Positions 8,439-16,717 of a stretch of DNA of 64,000 nucleotides are shown piece after piece. The notes beneath the pieces were generated by a model that worked only from the letters and a program-made list of their open reading frames with translations, did no database searches and had not been told where the DNA came from. Positions within the stretch are counted from its first letter, which is position 1. Each line of letters begins with the position of its first letter. Both the position numbers and the translations under genes were made by a program. Source of the DNA: an uncultured Eubacteriales bacterium (GTDB taxonomy: Bacteria > Bacillota > Clostridia > Oscillospirales > Acutalibacteraceae); contig CAKSYX010000004.1 in assembly GCA_934525065.1 (NCBI GenBank), positions 43,330 through 107,329 on the forward strand, read 5' to 3'.

Positions 8439-9566
8439 GTGGAAGCTTATCTTGACAACAGCGCAACAACAAAGCCGTGCGAAGGCGCAAAAAGGCGGCT
8501 GAACGAGGCTCTCGATTCCCTTTGGGGCAACCCCTCTTCTCTCCATCAAAAAGGACTTGAAGCCGAGCTCCTTCTTGAGGAGGCGAGAGCCGCCGTTTCA
8601 AAGGTCATCTCCTGCGAAAAGAGCGAGCTTTACTTCACAAGCGGAGGTACGGAAAGCAACAATATTGCCGTTTTCGGTGCCGCTCACGCAATGCGGAAAA
8701 GGGGCAAAAGGGTCGTTGTTTCCTCCGTTGAACATCCGAGCGTTTCAAAGGCTTTTGATGCGCTTGAAAACGAGGGCTTTGAGGTCGTTCGCCTTCCGGT
8801 TGACCGATTCGGACTTGTTTCCTATGAATCGCTCCTTGAAGCAATTGATGAAAAGACCGTTCTTGTCAGCATGATGGCGGTCAACAACGAACTGGGCACG
8901 ATTGAGCCGATTGAAAAGCTTTTTCAGGCGGTCAAGGCCAAAAATTCTCCCGCGCTCATTCACGTCGATGCGGTTCAGGCGTTCGGAAAAATTCCGCTGA
9001 ACGTCAAAAAGCTCAAAATTGACCTGATGAGCGTCAGTGCACATAAGATCCACGGCGTCAAAGGCGCGGGCGCGCTGTTTGTCCGCCGCGGCGTTCATCT
9101 TTCACCCCACGTTTTCGGCGGAGGACAGGAAAAGGATATCCGCCCCGGCACCGAGCCGCTCCCGGCCATCGCCGCGTTCTGCGGCGCGGTTGAGGAGCTT
9201 TGCACCGCTCAGTCGCTCAAGCATCTGACCGAACTTCGAGACGGCTTTGTTTCCGCGCTCTCTTCGCTTGACGGCGTTGTAATCAACAGCCCGGAAAACG
9301 CTCTGCCGTATATTGTAAATATCTCACTGCCGCACCTTCCGAGTGAAGCCGTGCTCAACTTCCTTTCTTCAAAAGATGTCTATGTTTCTTCCGGCTCCGC
9401 CTGCGCAAAGGGACACCAAAGTCCGGTGCTCACCGCCGCAGGCCTTGAAAAGGAGAGGGTCGATTCCTCACTGAGAATCAGCCTTTCGCGCTTTACAACG
9501 AAGGAAGAGCTTGAAAAATGCTTTGACGCAATCAGCGAAGCACTTGCCGTGATAAGACGCAAGTGA
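8439..9566 (+). CDS. Cysteine desulfurase (NifS/IscS family), partner of ThiI
   Basis: 375 residues of a class V aminotransferase-fold, PLP-dependent enzyme that takes sulfur from L-cysteine as a protein persulfide. The PLP Lys is K203 in SAHKIHG, the ring-stacking His is in SVEHPSV (~H99), and the persulfide Cys is C322 in SSGSACAKGHQ. The start is GTG 8439 with GAGGAGGT 8 bases upstream; the ATG at 8379 lies on the -35 box and cannot be used. It sits directly before thiI, as in Bacillus subtilis where NifZ feeds sulfur to ThiI for 4-thiouridine in tRNA. That supports a dedicated ThiI donor rather than a general Fe-S role. Confidence 0.92.
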   Translation: MEAYLDNSATTKPCEGAKRRLNEALDSLWGNPSSLHQKGLEAELLLEEARAAVSKVISCEKSELYFTSGGTESNNIAVFGAAHAMRKRGKRVVVSSVEHPSVSKAFDALENEGFEVVRLPVDRFGLVSYESLLEAIDEKTVLVSMMAVNNELGTIEPIEKLFQAVKAKNSPALIHVDAVQAFGKIPLNVKKLKIDLMSVSAHKIHGVKGAGALFVRRGVHLSPHVFGGGQEKDIRPGTEPLPAIAAFCGAVEELCTAQSLKHLTELRDGFVSALSSLDGVVINSPENALPYIVNISLPHLPSEAVLNFLSSKDVYVSSGSACAKGHQSPVLTAAGLEKERVDSSLRISLSRFTTKEELEKCFDAISEALAVIRRK

Positions 9567-9595
9567 ACTTTATTAAGAAACAAAAGAGGAAAAGA

Positions 9596-10765
9596 ATGAA
9601 AAAGGTTATTCTCATCAAAAACGGCGAGCTGGTTCTCAAGGGACTCAACCGCTCGACCTTTGAAGATATGCTAATCAAAAACATGAAAAGAAGGCTCATG
9701 AGCCTTGGCTCGTTCAAATTCACAAAGGCGCAGTCAACAATCATGGCCGAGCCGGAGGACGAGGACGTTGATTTTGACGAGGCTGTTGAGCGAATCAAAA
9801 AAGTTTTTGGAATCGTCGCGTTTTCCGTTGCCGGCGTGACCGAAAAGGACCTTGAAAAAATCAAGGAAGCCGTGATGAATTTTCTCGGCGACGAACTGCG
9901 CTCGGTCAAGACCTTCAAGGTCAACGCAAAACGCAGCGACAAAAAGTTCCGGTATAAATCTCCGGAAATCTGCCGTGAGGTCGGCGGCTACATCCTTTCA
10001 AATATTCTGTCGCTCAAGGTCGATGTTCACAATCCCGAACTTACCGTGACCGTTGAGGTTCGAGATAAATATGTTTTCGTCCACGGCAACCAAGTTAAGG
10101 GCGCGGGCGGAATGCCCGTAGGCTCCTCGGGCCGTGCGGCGCTGCTGCTTTCTGGCGGAATCGACAGCCCCGTTGCCGGTTACATGATGGCGAAAAGGGG
10201 ACTTGTCCTCACAGCAATTCACTTTGCCGCTCCGCCGTATACCAGCCCCAGAGCCGAGCTCAAGGTTAAAACGCTCGCTTCAATTGTTTCAAAATACAGC
10301 GGAAGGATCAATTTTGCCGTTGTGCCTTTCACCGAAATTCAGGAGCACATCAAGGATAACTGCCCCGAAGAGCTTTTCACAATTATCATGCGCCGCCTTA
10401 TGATGAAGGTCGCGCTGCGTATTGCAGAAAGGGACAAGTGTCAGGCGCTTATTACCGGCGAAAGCCTCGGTCAGGTCGCTTCTCAGACCATCGGCGCGAT
10501 TGCCTGCACCGATGCCGTTGCAACGATGCCGGTTTTCCGCCCGTGCATCGGCATGGATAAGGAAGAAATAATCACGGTTGCAAGAAAAATCGGTACGTTT
10601 GAAACGTCTCTTGAGCCTTATGAGGACTGCTGCACGGTCTTTACGCCGAAGCACCCCAGAACAAGGCCGATTCTTGAAAACGTTGAAGCGGCCGAAAACG
10701 CCGTTGATTTTGAAGAGCTGATTGAATGCGCCGTTGAAAAAACACGCTTTTGCTCCGTTGAATAA
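9596..10765 (+). CDS. thiI: tRNA 4-thiouridine synthase ThiI
   Basis: 389 residues. An N-terminal ferredoxin-like part and a THUMP RNA-binding domain (~60-165) precede the PP-loop ATP pyrophosphatase domain with SGGIDSP at 186-192. The later ITGESLGQVASQT and EPYEDCCTVFTPKHP blocks are typical. It ends shortly after that, so the rhodanese domain of the E. coli protein is missing, as usual in Firmicutes. The ATG at 9596 has AAGAGGAAAAG in front; an in-frame GTG at 9563 lies inside the desulfurase gene. It activates U8 of tRNA with ATP and inserts sulfur supplied by the desulfurase. Confidence 0.95.
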   Translation: MKKVILIKNGELVLKGLNRSTFEDMLIKNMKRRLMSLGSFKFTKAQSTIMAEPEDEDVDFDEAVERIKKVFGIVAFSVAGVTEKDLEKIKEAVMNFLGDELRSVKTFKVNAKRSDKKFRYKSPEICREVGGYILSNILSLKVDVHNPELTVTVEVRDKYVFVHGNQVKGAGGMPVGSSGRAALLLSGGIDSPVAGYMMAKRGLVLTAIHFAAPPYTSPRAELKVKTLASIVSKYSGRINFAVVPFTEIQEHIKDNCPEELFTIIMRRLMMKVALRIAERDKCQALITGESLGQVASQTIGAIACTDAVATMPVFRPCIGMDKEEIITVARKIGTFETSLEPYEDCCTVFTPKHPRTRPILENVEAAENAVDFEELIECAVEKTRFCSVE

Positions 10766-10802
10766 AACGGAAGCTTGTTATTCAGAGAAGGTCGGATAAT
10801 CT

Positions 10803-12089
10803 ATGAAATGTGAACTTGTGTTTGTCGGAACCGAACTTTTGCTCGGCGATATTCTCAATACCAACGCGCAGTACCTTTCAAAAAAGCTTGCCGCGCTCGG
10901 TTTTGACGTAATGTTTCAGTCCGTTGTCGGCGATAACCCCGAAAGACTGCGCTTTGTTCTTGAAGAGGCACTTTCGCGCTCGGACGTTATCATCACGACC
11001 GGAGGCCTCGGACCGACAAAGGACGACCTGACAAAGGAAATTTGCGCCGGCGTTTTCGGCCTTCCTCTTGAAATGCACAAAGAAAGCCTTGAAAGGATTC
11101 ACGAATACTTCAAGGCAAAAAATGTACCGATGCCGAAGAGTAATGAAAAGCAGGCGCTTATGCCGCGCGGCTCGGTCGTTTTCAAAAACAACAACGGAAC
11201 TGCTCCCGGCTGTGCAATGGAAAAGGACGGAAAGCACATCATCATCCTCCCCGGCCCTCCGAGGGAGATGCACATGATGTTTGAAGAAGGCGCTTTGCCC
11301 TATCTTCGCCGCTTTTCCGACCACGTCATTATCTCACACTCCGTCCGCACCTTCGGAATTGGCGAAAGCCTTATGGCAGAAAAGGCCGGAAACCTGCTTG
11401 ATATGCAGAACCCGACTGTTGCACCCTATGCCAAAAGCGGCGAGGCCCTTTTGCGCGTAACGGCAAAATGCGAAAACGAAAAGCAGGCGGAAGCACTTAT
11501 TTCTCCCGTTGTTGAAGAAATCAAAAGCAGGCTCGGTTCAATGGTTTACGGGATCGACCTTTCAAGCATGGAGCAGGCGGTCGTTTCCCTGCTCAAGGAA
11601 AAAAAGCTCACCGTTGCAACCGCCGAAAGCTGCACGGGCGGCCTGATTTCAAAAAGGCTCACCGATATTTCCGGTGCGTCTGAGGTTTTCGGCTGCGGAG
11701 TTGTTTCCTATTCAAACGAGGTCAAGGAAAAGCTTCTCGGCGTCAAAAGGGAACACCTTGAAAAATACGGCGCGGTCAGCGAGGCTGTTGCCGCTTCAAT
11801 GGCGCTCGGCGTTCAAAGGCTTTCCGGCGCGGACATCGGCGTTTCCGTCACGGGAATTGCCGGCCCTTCAAGCGACTGCACGAACAAGCCTGTCGGCCTT
11901 GTTTATATCGCTGTGACCGACGGCAGCTCATACCGCCTTAAAAAGCTCACGACCGGCCACGCGGAAAAAGGCTGCCGCGACTATAACCGCACAGTCTCCG
12001 CTTCAACGGCACTGAACGAGGTCAGGCTTTTTGTTCTTGAAAAAGAGAACGCTTCAAAAGACATAAACGCTTTCATCAATTCATTTTAA
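10803..12089 (+). CDS. cinA: CinA, nicotinamide-nucleotide amidohydrolase/competence-damage protein
   Basis: 428 residues, full length. The N-terminal MoaB-like (COG1058) domain covers about 1-170 (VGTELLLGDILNTN, TTGGLGPTKDDLTKE, LPGPPREMHMMF). The C-terminal NMN deamidase domain begins near residue 250 with TVATAESCTGGLISK and continues through GVVSYSNEVK and VTGIAGPS. In characterised homologues the parts hydrolyse ADP-ribose and deamidate NMN, so the protein serves NAD recycling. It lies 37 bases after thiI and 14 bases before the sortase gene, probably on one transcript. Confidence 0.95.
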   Translation: MKCELVFVGTELLLGDILNTNAQYLSKKLAALGFDVMFQSVVGDNPERLRFVLEEALSRSDVIITTGGLGPTKDDLTKEICAGVFGLPLEMHKESLERIHEYFKAKNVPMPKSNEKQALMPRGSVVFKNNNGTAPGCAMEKDGKHIIILPGPPREMHMMFEEGALPYLRRFSDHVIISHSVRTFGIGESLMAEKAGNLLDMQNPTVAPYAKSGEALLRVTAKCENEKQAEALISPVVEEIKSRLGSMVYGIDLSSMEQAVVSLLKEKKLTVATAESCTGGLISKRLTDISGASEVFGCGVVSYSNEVKEKLLGVKREHLEKYGAVSEAVAASMALGVQRLSGADIGVSVTGIAGPSSDCTNKPVGLVYIAVTDGSSYRLKKLTTGHAEKGCRDYNRTVSASTALNEVRLFVLEKENASKDINAFINSF

Positions 12090-12103
12090 AGGATAAATGC
12101 AGT

Positions 12104-14005
12104 ATGAAGATCATCTATGAGGATTCAGACGACCGCTCGGGCGGTTCAAAAAAACCGGGGATGAAAAATATCGGAAGCTCATTTTCGCGCTCCGATGTTC
12201 CTCCGGCGGTTACGAGCGTTCATTCCTCTGCACGCAAAATGAGGAAGGAGACTCAAAGTATTACTGCCGAAGAAGCCCCGAAAGACGAGAGGAAAGCCGC
12301 TTTTTCCGGCGAGGACGCGGATTTTGCGCCCCCTGCGCAGAAAAAAGAACAGCCTGCTTCTGCGCCGCAGCAGCCTGCCGCAGGGCAGGGCGCTCCCGAG
12401 TTTAAGCTGACTCAGGAGCAGATTGCGTTCCTTCTCAGCCAGTATCTCGGCTCACAGGCACAGTCTGCGGCTTCGCCCTCAGCCGGTGCTCAGCCGGCCG
12501 AACCGCCGAAAGCGGACGAAACCGCGCAGAGAGCCGGAACAAGAATTGTTTTTCAAAGTCCGGACTTCGACGCACCGGAGGAATTGCCGAAAAGGCGCGA
12601 GTTCTCCCCTGTTCACATTGACTACGGCTACGACGTTGACGGCGAGGACGAGGAGGACGAAGACGAAGCTCCGGTTCAAAGGAAAGAGACTTTCCTTTTG
12701 CCGGGAAGCGGCGAAGCTTCAAAATCAGTTCCCGTGGTTGACGAAATTGATATAAGCACACCGCGCAAGTCGGCTTCTGCCCGTGTTCTTCCGGTTCCAG
12801 ACAGGAATACCCAAACGCACTCTCCGTCCGTCAGCGCAGTGCCGCCGCGCCGGCCCGTCTCTGCCGCTCCCGCTCAGAATTCCGGCTCTCAGGTTCGTTC
12901 TTCTGCCGTGCCTGCGGCAAAATCGCCGACCGTTGCCGAAAGCAGCCTTACGGTCAGCCATGTTGAAGAAAAGACCGCTGAGGACGCAGGAAAAAAGAAA
13001 AAGAAAAAAATGTCCGCCACGGATATAATCAGAATCGTTGTTCTTGCAATTTCCTTTGTTGCAATCATTATCAGCGCAGGAAAGCTCATCAATGAGTACC
13101 GTTTGCACAAGGAAAACCAAAAGCTTGAATCCGACCTTGCAGACCTTACCATTGAGGACGAGGAGACAACGAAAAAGCCCAAGGACAAAAAGAACAACAA
13201 AGACCAAAGGACCGAACAGACCGAAACAACGCTTTCGGCCGCTCAAAAATGGGCGCAGGTCAAAGAGGAATATCCGAACACGAAGTTTCCCGAAGGACTT
13301 CAGCTCAAGTATGCGCGACTTTACGCAACGAACAACGACTTTGCGGGCTATCTTGAAGCAAAGGGAGTCGGCCTTTCCCTCCCCGTTGTTCAGACGAATG
13401 ACGATGAAACCTATCTTAATAAGAACTTTTACGGTGCCTCAACAAAATACGGCTGTCCGTTCGTTTCCTGCGTCAACAACCTTGAAACGCTTGATATGAA
13501 CACCGTAATTTACGGCCACCATATGAACGACAAGAGCATTTTCGGTGCCCTTGACCATTATAAAACGCTTGACGGCTTCAAGGCCGCCCCGGTGATAACC
13601 TTCAACACGCTTTATAAAAACTATAAATGGAAGGTGATTGCCGCGTTCATCACCAATGCGGAGGAAAAGGACGATAACGGCTATGTTTTCCGTTATTACT
13701 TCAACACGCTTTCAACCCAGGAACGCTTTTCGGCGTACCTCAATGAGCTTGCTCAGCGTTCGCTCTATGACACCGGCGTTGATGTACTTCCGACGGATAA
13801 GCTTTTGACGCTTTCAACCTGCTCCCATGAATTTGAGGACGCAAGGTTTGTTGTTGTTGCAAGGCTCGTCCGCCCGGGCGAAAAGGCCGAGGTTGACATG
13901 TCAAAGGCTTCCCTCAACGAAAATCCGCGATATCCGCAGGCGTATTACAACGCCAAAAAGCTGACTAACCCATACTACAACGCCGCAAGGTGGGAAGTCG
14001 ATTAA
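12104..14005 (+). CDS. Class B sortase with a ~300-residue cytoplasmic N-terminal arm
   Basis: 633 residues. Residues 1-300 are low-complexity, rich in Pro, Ala, Ser and charged residues (with AAPAQ-type and DEEDEDE stretches). A single membrane segment covers 308-328, a charged linker runs to ~375, and the class B sortase domain occupies 380-600. Catalytic residues are visible: His472 in IYGHHM, Cys573 in TLSTCSH and Arg581 in DARFVV. Sortases cut a sorting signal and join the protein to cell wall or pilin. Normal SrtB proteins are about 220-280 residues, so the arm is unusually long and probably disordered. No sorting-signal protein is encoded next to it. The SpoIID-like gene follows after 114 bases. 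Confidence 0.9.
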   Translation: MKIIYEDSDDRSGGSKKPGMKNIGSSFSRSDVPPAVTSVHSSARKMRKETQSITAEEAPKDERKAAFSGEDADFAPPAQKKEQPASAPQQPAAGQGAPEFKLTQEQIAFLLSQYLGSQAQSAASPSAGAQPAEPPKADETAQRAGTRIVFQSPDFDAPEELPKRREFSPVHIDYGYDVDGEDEEDEDEAPVQRKETFLLPGSGEASKSVPVVDEIDISTPRKSASARVLPVPDRNTQTHSPSVSAVPPRRPVSAAPAQNSGSQVRSSAVPAAKSPTVAESSLTVSHVEEKTAEDAGKKKKKKMSATDIIRIVVLAISFVAIIISAGKLINEYRLHKENQKLESDLADLTIEDEETTKKPKDKKNNKDQRTEQTETTLSAAQKWAQVKEEYPNTKFPEGLQLKYARLYATNNDFAGYLEAKGVGLSLPVVQTNDDETYLNKNFYGASTKYGCPFVSCVNNLETLDMNTVIYGHHMNDKSIFGALDHYKTLDGFKAAPVITFNTLYKNYKWKVIAAFITNAEEKDDNGYVFRYYFNTLSTQERFSAYLNELAQRSLYDTGVDVLPTDKLLTLSTCSHEFEDARFVVVARLVRPGEKAEVDMSKASLNENPRYPQAYYNAKKLTNPYYNAARWEVD

Positions 14006-14119
14006 GGCTCCGATAGCAAACGGGGATCGCCAAACAAAAATTCAGTAACTGCCGAACAAAGAAAAGTCAACAGCGTTTACACTCGCGGCTTGCCGGCTGT
14101 TACTTAACGGAGGATAAAA

Positions 14120-16327
14120 ATGATTAAGCTGTTTACTCTTGAAAACCTCTCTGCTTTTTCTGCCGATACGGTTTACAAGATCTGCCTTTCGCTTGAAAAA
14201 TTCGGCCTTGCGGAGGACAGCGTCTATACCTTTGAAAGCTATGAGGAAATGTATGACGCGGCAATAAGCGCCCTTCAGAACGGCGACCGCGTTCTGATTG
14301 CGGCGGATACGTCCGATTATAACGGCGTCAAAAAGGACCTTATCTCAAAAATGCTTCTCGATGAATATTCATGCCCGAACATTGCGGAGAAGATTTCACA
14401 GTGCGCGGACGGAAGCGCAGACATCGACATGGCCGCGCATTGCCTGATTCCGCGCGGTTCGCTGTTTCACCTGAGCGCAGACGGCCTTTACAGCGGCTTC
14501 ACCTGCCCGGTACTTGCCGGAACACTCAGCCTGCTTCCGCTCGATTTCAACCGCGTTGACCCCGTTATTTCCTCGCTCGCCCATGAGGTTCTTGAACCCA
14601 AAGCTGAAAATCAGGGTGAAGAAGAGCCGGTCGCTCAGACACAGACTGCGGAGGAGGAGCCGGAGGAGAAGGGCTTTGATTTTGCCCTCAACGTGAACGA
14701 TGTTGTTTCGCGTCTTATAAGGCTCGAAAAAACCGTTGCCTTTGCAACCGGCGAAGCCACGATGGAGATATACAATCTCTATAACCGAATCGAAGGTCTT
14801 TCCGACGTTGCAAACTTTGTTGAAATTGTTGACGATGTTGAAGAGGGCGAAAATCCCGAGGAAACCACCGAATCCGAAGCGGTGAAGACCGTTCGCCACG
14901 CGCGCGAGGCTATGTTCAACACCGATGCAGATTTCGGTGCGGCGGTTTCGGACGTTCTGACCGCGCAGAACGAAGAGGGAGTCACAAACTATTTTGTGTA
15001 CATCGCCGTTGCGGAAAAGAAGATTTCAAAAACAAAGAAAATCAACACCTCAAACCCCGATGACCTTGAACTGCTTCTTCCCCATTGTGTTGCAATTCTC
15101 TGCGACACCCTCAGCGAAAAGCTTGATGTGCTCCTTGAAAAGCAGGAAAAGGAAAAGGAAGAAGCCGAGGCCGCAATAACCGGCTCAAAGGACAAGAAGG
15201 AAGAAAAAAAGCTTTCAAAGGGTATGATAATTTTTGCCGCAGCCATTCTTGTTCTTGCTGCAGTCACACCGATAATCATTATCAGCTCGATTTGGAACAG
15301 GGAAAACAAAAATCCAACGAATCCCTCTCAGGTTGTCAACCAGACAACGGCGGCGCTTTTGCCGGGCGTTTCGGAAACGACTGCTTCGCTCTTTCCCGGA
15401 ATCACCGATTCCCAGAACGCCAACGCATCTGTTACAAACAGCGGAAACAACCTCACTCCGAAGGAGCCGACAGCGTCAGATGTTTCTGCCGCTTCAACCG
15501 CTGCCCCGGCACCCTCAAAGAGCGGAAAATTCACCTTCTATGTTTTCGGCTACGGCCACGGCGTAGGTATGAGCCAGAACGGCGCGAACTACCTTGCAAA
15601 TCAGGGTTGGAATTACGCTCAGATCCTTTCAAACTATTATTACGGAACGGTTCTCGTCTCAGGTGACACCTATCCGACCACGATCAATTATAACGGAACG
15701 GACTACAAAACACGCGAGTTCCTTGCGTCCTCGCTTGAAAGCGAAATGGGCGGCTCGTTCCACAAAGAAGCGCTCAAGGCGCAGGCCGTTGCGCTTTATA
15801 CCTTTGCAAAGTATAACAACTTCAAGCTTACGACAGCTTCAAACGCTTTCGGAAAGCAGGCGTCAAGCGCGTGCTACGAAGCCGTTGATGAGGTTATGAA
15901 GTACGGTCTTTATGTTGCCGTGTATCCCGGAACGGATGCGGCTCTGACGCCGTTCCACGCAATCAGCGCAGGCAAAACGACCTCTTATTACAACGTCTGG
16001 GGCGGAACAGCCGTGACCTACCTTGCCGGCGGCAGACCCAGCTACGGCGACTATGAAGCAAAGGACTTCAAAACGACCTATTCAATCACGAGTGACGAGC
16101 TTAAATCAATAGTCAAGAGCAAGCTCAAGGTTGACCTGAGCGGCGACCCGTCAACGTGGATAACCATTATTTCGCATGACGGCGTTATCAACGAAAACAT
16201 CGGCTATGTCTCATCTATGAACGTCGGCGGAAAAATCATTTCCGGCAACGAGTTCAGAACGAACGTCCTTGAGGGCAAAATTCGCTCCCACTGCTTCATG
16301 ATGGTTTATACGCCCGATTCACAGTGA
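14120..16327 (+). CDS. Membrane-anchored SpoIID/LytB-like protein with an apparent degenerate MoaB-type N-domain
   Basis: 735 residues. Residues 1-165 resemble the MoaB-like part of CinA in order (NGDRVLIAAD..GVKKDL; then LIPRGSLFHL..GLYSGF..LSLLP), but without the binding loop. A helical region reaches ~365. One membrane segment covers 369-393, and an S/T/N-rich linker leads to the extracellular SpoIID-like domain (~460-735). In that domain GHGVGMSQ (479-486) comes before the ESEMGG (540-545) and EALKAQAVALYTFA block, which reverses the order in classical SpoIID. SpoIID is a lytic transglycosylase acting on stem-peptide-free peptidoglycan; Glu542 would be the catalytic acid. Start follows ACGGAGG. 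Confidence 0.8.
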   Translation: MIKLFTLENLSAFSADTVYKICLSLEKFGLAEDSVYTFESYEEMYDAAISALQNGDRVLIAADTSDYNGVKKDLISKMLLDEYSCPNIAEKISQCADGSADIDMAAHCLIPRGSLFHLSADGLYSGFTCPVLAGTLSLLPLDFNRVDPVISSLAHEVLEPKAENQGEEEPVAQTQTAEEEPEEKGFDFALNVNDVVSRLIRLEKTVAFATGEATMEIYNLYNRIEGLSDVANFVEIVDDVEEGENPEETTESEAVKTVRHAREAMFNTDADFGAAVSDVLTAQNEEGVTNYFVYIAVAEKKISKTKKINTSNPDDLELLLPHCVAILCDTLSEKLDVLLEKQEKEKEEAEAAITGSKDKKEEKKLSKGMIIFAAAILVLAAVTPIIIISSIWNRENKNPTNPSQVVNQTTAALLPGVSETTASLFPGITDSQNANASVTNSGNNLTPKEPTASDVSAASTAAPAPSKSGKFTFYVFGYGHGVGMSQNGANYLANQGWNYAQILSNYYYGTVLVSGDTYPTTINYNGTDYKTREFLASSLESEMGGSFHKEALKAQAVALYTFAKYNNFKLTTASNAFGKQASSACYEAVDEVMKYGLYVAVYPGTDAALTPFHAISAGKTTSYYNVWGGTAVTYLAGGRPSYGDYEAKDFKTTYSITSDELKSIVKSKLKVDLSGDPSTWITIISHDGVINENIGYVSSMNVGGKIISGNEFRTNVLEGKIRSHCFMMVYTPDSQ

Positions 16328-16359
16328 AAATCGTTTGAATAAATCAAAGTAAACAGCAC

Positions 16360-16405
16360 AAGCCCGGCCGCCCCGTCTTTTGACGGGTGGTTGGGCTTTC
16401 TTTTT
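16360..16405 (+). terminator. Rho-independent terminator after the SpoIID-like gene
   Basis: AAGCCC..CCCCGTC (16360-16377) pairs with GACGGG..GGGCTT (16382-16398), with a TTTT loop and a T-run after it. Confidence 0.85.
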
Positions 16406-16456
16406 GGGAGCGGCTTTTGTGCTGAAAAGTTGTTGATTTAATTTCTTCAAAAACTA

Positions 16457-16502
16457 TTGAATATTATTCCGTTGTGTGCTAATATAACAGTTGGCACACA
16501 AC
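16457..16502 (+). promoter_or_regulatory. Promoter with a palindrome over the -10 box and start point
   Basis: TTGAAT (16457-16462), a 17-base spacer and TAATAT (16480-16485) form a likely promoter. GTTGTGTGCTAA (16471-16482) and TTGGCACACAAC (16491-16502) are near-perfect inverted copies 8 bases apart that straddle the -10 box and the expected start point. That is the typical position of a repressor site; the regulator is unknown. Confidence 0.55.
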
Positions 16503-16643
16503 TTTATATCACTATTAAGGGATCACTTATGGTAAAAGTGCATCCTCTTATAACTATACCCTTTTTGGTGATATTAAGTTATTGTGTGCCAACAAATGAG
16601 ATGCATTTTTGCAGTGCGTCTCGTTTGTAGGCGCACTTTTTAT
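16491..16643 (+). promoter_or_regulatory. Highly structured leader with a possible terminator/antiterminator
   Basis: A long stem forms between 16491-16521 (TTGGCACACAAC..ATATCAC..AAGGG) and 16560-16593 (CCCTT..GTGATAT..TTGTGTGCCAAC), with a small hairpin CACTT/AAGTG in its loop. It is followed by GAGATGCA (16598-16605), which can pair fully with TGCGTCTC (16615-16622). Alternatively AGTGCG (16613-16618) pairs with CGCACT (16632-16637), ahead of a T-run. The last two pairings exclude each other because 16615-16618 is shared. This may be an attenuated leader of the 16718 gene or a short independent RNA. No known riboswitch class was recognised. Confidence 0.5.
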
Positions 16644-16717
16644 TTTGTCTTAAAAGGAGGGCAGGGGCACACAATTACAGGAATATCACAACAGTTAAGT
16701 TAAAGGAGAATGCAAAA

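Noticed and set aside
14006..14119. AACAGC..GCTGTT inverted repeat between the sortase and SpoIID-like genes
   Set aside because: A six-base stem with a 20-base loop and no T-run; too weak to call a terminator or regulator site.
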